Program-made: the position numbers and the translations under genes
From: Sphingomonas sp. EC-HK361
GTDB lineage: Bacteria > Pseudomonadota > Alphaproteobacteria > Sphingomonadales > Sphingomonadaceae
Assembly: GCF_902498785.1 (NCBI RefSeq)
Contig: NZ_LR701494.1
Coordinates: forward strand, 434,001-498,000
Direction of reading: 5' to 3'
DNA: 64,000 nt
Notes under the pieces: generated by a model
Seen by the model: the letters and a program-made list of their open reading frames with translations, nothing else
Told to the model about the DNA's origin: nothing
Database searches by the model: none
Part shown: positions 60,990 to 64,000 of the stretch, piece by piece
Layout of the letters: the number at the start of each line of letters is the position of its first letter
Position numbering within the stretch: position 1 is the stretch's first letter

Positions 60990-62053
60990 TCGACCAGCAC
61001 GTGAACGTGATGCCAGGCGGTGCACAGATAGCCGGCGAAATTCCACATCGTATCCGGCCGCTCGGGCTGTCCCTGCCCGGTCTCGTCGAAGGCACGGGCG
61101 ACAAGGTGCTGGCGTCCCTTGGCAAGTGTGGCGTCAAGGATCCAGCGCCGCCAGCCCCAGCGCGTCTCCGGATCATCGGCGAAGGTCGCCTGTTGCCAGT
61201 CGCGACCGCCGTTCACCGACACTTCGATCCGAGAAATACGGCGGTCATAGGCAATGGCATATCCCTCAATCCGCACCTCTCCGGCGGCCAAACTCTCGCC
61301 CGCACCGGGCGAGCAGATCGCGGCGTTGAGCGGCATGGCATTGATCGTCAGACCCTGGCTCCAGTCGACGGTGTCGCTCGTCACAGCGGCGGGGAAGAGC
61401 TTGTAGTCGTGCGCCTGGATCGGTGCCTCGGAGGGCGTTTCACGCACCTCGATCCGTGTCAGCCATTTGGCGCTGCGGACCCCGGCATAGCCAGGCACCA
61501 CCATGCGGAGCGGGGCGCCATGTTCGGGCGTCAGCGGCTCGCCATTCATCGCCCAGGCGAGGAGTACGTCGGGCTCCCGCGCCTTGCTCATGGCGATCGA
61601 TACCCCGAACAAGGCTTCTTCACCCTCCACGTCCACCTCGTCCGCGCCGGTGAACGCCACGAACAGCTCGGACGCATCCGGCGCGCCGACCGCATCGAGC
61701 ACATCGGCCAAGCGTACGCCGGTCCACTCCGCATTGCCGATCGCGCCTACGTCCCACGGATCGCCGGAGGTGTTGGCGACCTGCTGGAGATCGGTACGCC
61801 GGTTGCCGGCGCACTGGAGAACCGCCGTTACCGTGCGCGTGGCAAACGTGCTCTTCAGTTCCTGCACCGAGAAGAAGCGGCTCGCCATGCCCCTCCCGCT
61901 CACCTCGATCCGATGATTGGCGGGCAGATCCGGCACCGGCCCGTGGCTGCGCACGTAGAACAGCGCCTGCGGCGTCAGAAACCGCTCGATCAACGCACCG
62001 GGCGTCGGCTCGGCATTGTAGGGATCAGAACTGCGCTCGATCATATCGGTCAT
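60986..62053 (-). CDS. Sulfite oxidase-like molybdopterin enzyme
   Basis: The 355-residue protein has the molybdenum-cofactor domain with the Mo ligand Cys81 in AVLQCAGNRR and the segment AWAMNGEPLTPEHGAPLRMVVPGYAG. A Mo-co dimerisation domain follows (GYAIAYDRRISRIEVSVNGGRDW). No signal peptide or heme domain is seen, so it is probably cytosolic. It may oxidise sulfite to sulfate. It is cotranscribed with mgtC and divergent from lysR and a TDT transporter gene. Confidence 0.9.
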   Translation of the reverse strand: MTDMIERSSDPYNAEPTPGALIERFLTPQALFYVRSHGPVPDLPANHRIEVSGRGMASRFFSVQELKSTFATRTVTAVLQCAGNRRTDLQQVANTSGDPWDVGAIGNAEWTGVRLADVLDAVGAPDASELFVAFTGADEVDVEGEEALFGVSIAMSKAREPDVLLAWAMNGEPLTPEHGAPLRMVVPGYAGVRSAKWLTRIEVRETPSEAPIQAHDYKLFPAAVTSDTVDWSQGLTINAMPLNAAICSPGAGESLAAGEVRIEGYAIAYDRRISRIEVSVNGGRDWQQATFADDPETRWGWRRWILDATLAKGRQHLVARAFDETGQGQPERPDTMWNFAGYLCTAWHHVHVLVE

Positions 62054-62199
62054 GGACGATCAAACGTCGCGGGCACGCGTAACGCTTCAAGTCTTCGAGA
62101 CCATCGCAGACGAAAGGCTGCCGACCATTCCGATATCCAGATTGGAATGACCATATCAAACGGTTGGTCGTATCGATCTAAGTACGCGATATATGCTGC

Positions 62200-63072
62200 A
62201 TGACTTTGGAGCAGCTCAGAATATTCGTCGGTGTCGCGGAGCGCGAACACGTCACCAAGGCAGCGGAGGCGCTGAACGTCACGCAGTCTGCTGCCTCCGG
62301 GGCGGTTGCGGCCCTCGAAGCGCGCTACGGCGTTCCGCTGTTCCACCGCGTCGGGCGTGGCATCCAGCTTACCGAGGCAGGCCGCGGCTTTCTGGAGGAA
62401 GCGCGCGCGGTGCTGGGGCGGGCAGCGCATGCCGAGACGATGCTCGCGGACTATGCCGGGCTCGCGCGTGGTTCGTTGCGGATCGTCGCCAGCCAGACGA
62501 TCGCGAGCTACTGGTTGCCCGCAAAGCTCGCCGCCTTCCACGAACGCCACCCGCAGATCGCGGTCGAGCTGGCGATCGACAACACTGAGGGTGCAGCAGC
62601 GCAGGTCCTGAGCGGCGCGGCCGAACTCGGCTTTGTCGAGGGCGAGGTGGACGAACCGGCGCTGGCGCATTGGATCGTAGGGCGTGACCCGATGGTACTG
62701 GTCGGCCGCGAGGAAGCCGAACGCATCGACGATGCCTGGCTGCGCGCTGCACGCTGGATCGTCCGTGAGCAGGGATCGGGTACGCGCTCGACTTTCGAGG
62801 ACGTGCTGCGAACGCGCGGGTTTGATCCGGCCCAGCTGACGATAGCGATGACGCTGCCGTCCAACGAGGCGGTGCGCACCGCCGTTGAGGCCGGTGCCGG
62901 CGTTGCCGTCTTGTCGCGATTGGTCGTCGCGCGCGCGCTCAAGGCTGGCGATCTCGTCGAGCTGCCGCTCGGGCTGCCCGACCGCGCCTTTCACGCGCTG
63001 CGCCACAAGGAACGCTATCGCACCCGCGCGGCCGACGCGCTGACGGATCTCATCAAGGAGCAGGTCGCATGA
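62200..63072 (+). CDS. LysR-family transcription regulator
   Basis: The 290-residue protein has an N-terminal winged helix (LEQLRIFVGVAEREHVTKAAEAL, TQSAASGAVAALEARYGVPLF) and a substrate-binding domain of the CysB-like type. It diverges from the sulfite oxidase gene and overlaps the transporter gene by ATGA. It probably activates both in response to sulfite or a related anion. The 146-bp gap contains the promoters; no clear T-N11-A box was identified. Confidence 0.9.
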   Translation: MTLEQLRIFVGVAEREHVTKAAEALNVTQSAASGAVAALEARYGVPLFHRVGRGIQLTEAGRGFLEEARAVLGRAAHAETMLADYAGLARGSLRIVASQTIASYWLPAKLAAFHERHPQIAVELAIDNTEGAAAQVLSGAAELGFVEGEVDEPALAHWIVGRDPMVLVGREEAERIDDAWLRAARWIVREQGSGTRSTFEDVLRTRGFDPAQLTIAMTLPSNEAVRTAVEAGAGVAVLSRLVVARALKAGDLVELPLGLPDRAFHALRHKERYRTRAADALTDLIKEQVA

Positions 63073-64000
63073 CTGCCGACACGCACTCCGTTCTCAGCGG
63101 CCTCAAGCCGCTCAGCCGGCTCGATCACCCCCGCGAGATGATCCGCCAGTTCACGCCCAACTGGTTCGCCGCGACGATGGGCACGGGCATCCTTGCCCTC
63201 GCGCTGCCGCAGGTGCCCGGCATCGGGCCTTCGCTTAAACCTGTCGGCGAGGTGTTGTGGTTCTTCAATATCGCGCTCTTCGCGCTGTTCGCCGGCCTCT
63301 ATGGCGCGCGCTGGGTGATGTTCGGGCACGAGGCGCGGCGCATCTTCGGGCACAACACCGTGTCGATGTTCATCGGGACCATTCCGATGGGGCTGGCGAC
63401 GATCATCAACGGCTGTCTCGCCTTCGGCATCGCGCGGTTCGGAAATGGCATCGTGCCGGTCGCACATATCCTGTGGTGGATCGACGTCGCCATGTCGCTC
63501 GCCTGCGGCGTGCTGATCCCCTACCTGATGTTTACCCGCCACGAGCACAGCCTGGACGGCATGACCGCCGTATGGCTGCTGCCGGTCGTTGCTGCCGAAG
63601 TGGCGGGCGCCAGCGGCGGGCTGCTCGCGCCGCATCTAACCGATCCCCACGCGCAGATAGTGACGCTCGCGACCTCCTATGTGCTGTGGGCCTATTCGGT
63701 GCCGGTCGCGTTTGGCATCCTCGCCATCCTCATCCTGCGCATGGCACTCCACAAGTTGCCGCATGAAAGCATGGCGGCATCTTCCTGGCTGGCGCTGGGG
63801 CCGATCGGCACGGGTGCTCTGGGCATGCTGGTGCTCGGCGCGGATGCGCCGGCGATCCTCACCGCGCACGGGCTAGCCGGCGTCGGCACCGTCGCGCAGG
63901 GGATCGGCGTTGTCGCCGGGCTCTGCCTTTGGGGTTTCGGCCTGTGGTGGCTGGCGCTCGCGACGCTTATCACCATCCGCTACTGGCGCGCGGGCGTGCC
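63069..64000 (+). CDS. TDT-family transporter (sulfite or C4-dicarboxylate type), cut by window end
   Basis: At least 310 residues are visible with about nine helices. The start NWFAATMGTGILALAL and NTVSMFIGTIPMGLATIINGC are typical of SLAC1/TehA/Ssu1-like anion channels and exporters. The neighbouring sulfite oxidase suggests sulfite as cargo; other members carry malate or tellurite. The ATG at 63069 overlaps the LysR stop. The C-terminus lies outside the window. Confidence 0.85.
   Translation, partial: MTADTHSVLSGLKPLSRLDHPREMIRQFTPNWFAATMGTGILALALPQVPGIGPSLKPVGEVLWFFNIALFALFAGLYGARWVMFGHEARRIFGHNTVSMFIGTIPMGLATIINGCLAFGIARFGNGIVPVAHILWWIDVAMSLACGVLIPYLMFTRHEHSLDGMTAVWLLPVVAAEVAGASGGLLAPHLTDPHAQIVTLATSYVLWAYSVPVAFGILAILILRMALHKLPHESMAASSWLALGPIGTGALGMLVLGADAPAILTAHGLAGVGTVAQGIGVVAGLCLWGFGLWWLALATLITIRYWRAGV

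Noticed and set aside
1-64000. tRNA, rRNA, CRISPR arrays, insertion sequences with transposase
   Set aside because: I looked for tRNA-like ends, regularly spaced repeats and transposase motifs and found none that hold up; only one serine recombinase is present.

Overview
The window is GC-rich DNA with alphaproteobacterial character, most likely from a sphingomonad (Sphingomonas/Sphingobium type) and probably plasmid-borne or a large accessory island. The taxonomic call is inference. It rests on the codon bias, on a cytochrome P450 whose length (415 aa), Arg241 and heme Cys361 match the Sphingomonas paucimobilis fatty-acid alpha-hydroxylase CYP152B1, on paired czcCBA sets with small His-rich periplasmic proteins, and on a DUF6118 remnant. 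No rRNA, tRNA, CRISPR array or replication gene was seen. Almost everything encodes tolerance to metals, sulfur species or fluoride.

Region 1 (1-12.6 kb) holds two czcCBA-type RND efflux operons pointing away from each other. Between them lie gene fragments (the 3' end of an FTR1 permease, a His-rich gene tail and a czcC start) and a MerR-type promoter driving the rightward operon, which continues into a DUF190 gene and a cation exchanger. Region 2 (12.6-18.9 kb) has a pbr-like set (lspA, cytochrome c-FTR1 permease, CDF transporter, merR), a PDZ aspartyl protease, and a reduced mer unit (merR, merT, GDCCVxC protein) with no merA. Region 3 (19-25.4 kb) has CYP152B1, a frameshifted DUF6118 pseudogene, cueR with a copper P-type ATPase, and a putative PD-(D/E)XK nuclease.

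Region 4 (25.4-35.2 kb) is the most interesting part. A three-gene unit matches CnrY-CnrX-CnrH (anti-sigma, periplasmic metal sensor, ECF sigma) in order and size, and the sensor keeps all five CnrX metal ligands. It sits among copper genes: DUF4396, a Csp-like four-helix protein, copC-copD-fliQ, multicopper oxidase copA, copB, cytochrome c, PepSY and DUF305. Six promoter regions share AGGG(A/G)T-N13-GCGTA with exactly 13 bp between the elements, including one ahead of the YXH unit itself, so a self-wired ECF copper regulon is predicted. Region 5 (35.2-44.5 kb) has a DUF411 protein, two small exported proteins, a cusCBA-cusF operon, a glutaredoxin-MauE protein with a divergent MerR, and an HNH protein.

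Region 6 (44.6-54.6 kb) is a compact sulfide/persulfide detoxification module: TsdA-like cytochrome, two persulfide dioxygenases, two DsbA proteins, an Lgt-TlpA chimera, TauE, SQR, a TIGR01244 sulfurtransferase and paired YeeE proteins, opposite a divergent peroxiredoxin-ArsR-DsrE operon. Near-identical 28-bp palindromes flank it, and a serine recombinase gene abuts the right copy. Region 7 (55.3-64 kb) has a fluoride riboswitch ahead of a CLC-F fluoride exporter and DUF190 gene, a DUF305/beta-propeller operon carrying its own ECF sigma and anti-sigma genes with a matching promoter, then mgtC, a sulfite oxidase-like enzyme, a LysR regulator and a TDT-family transporter cut by the window end.
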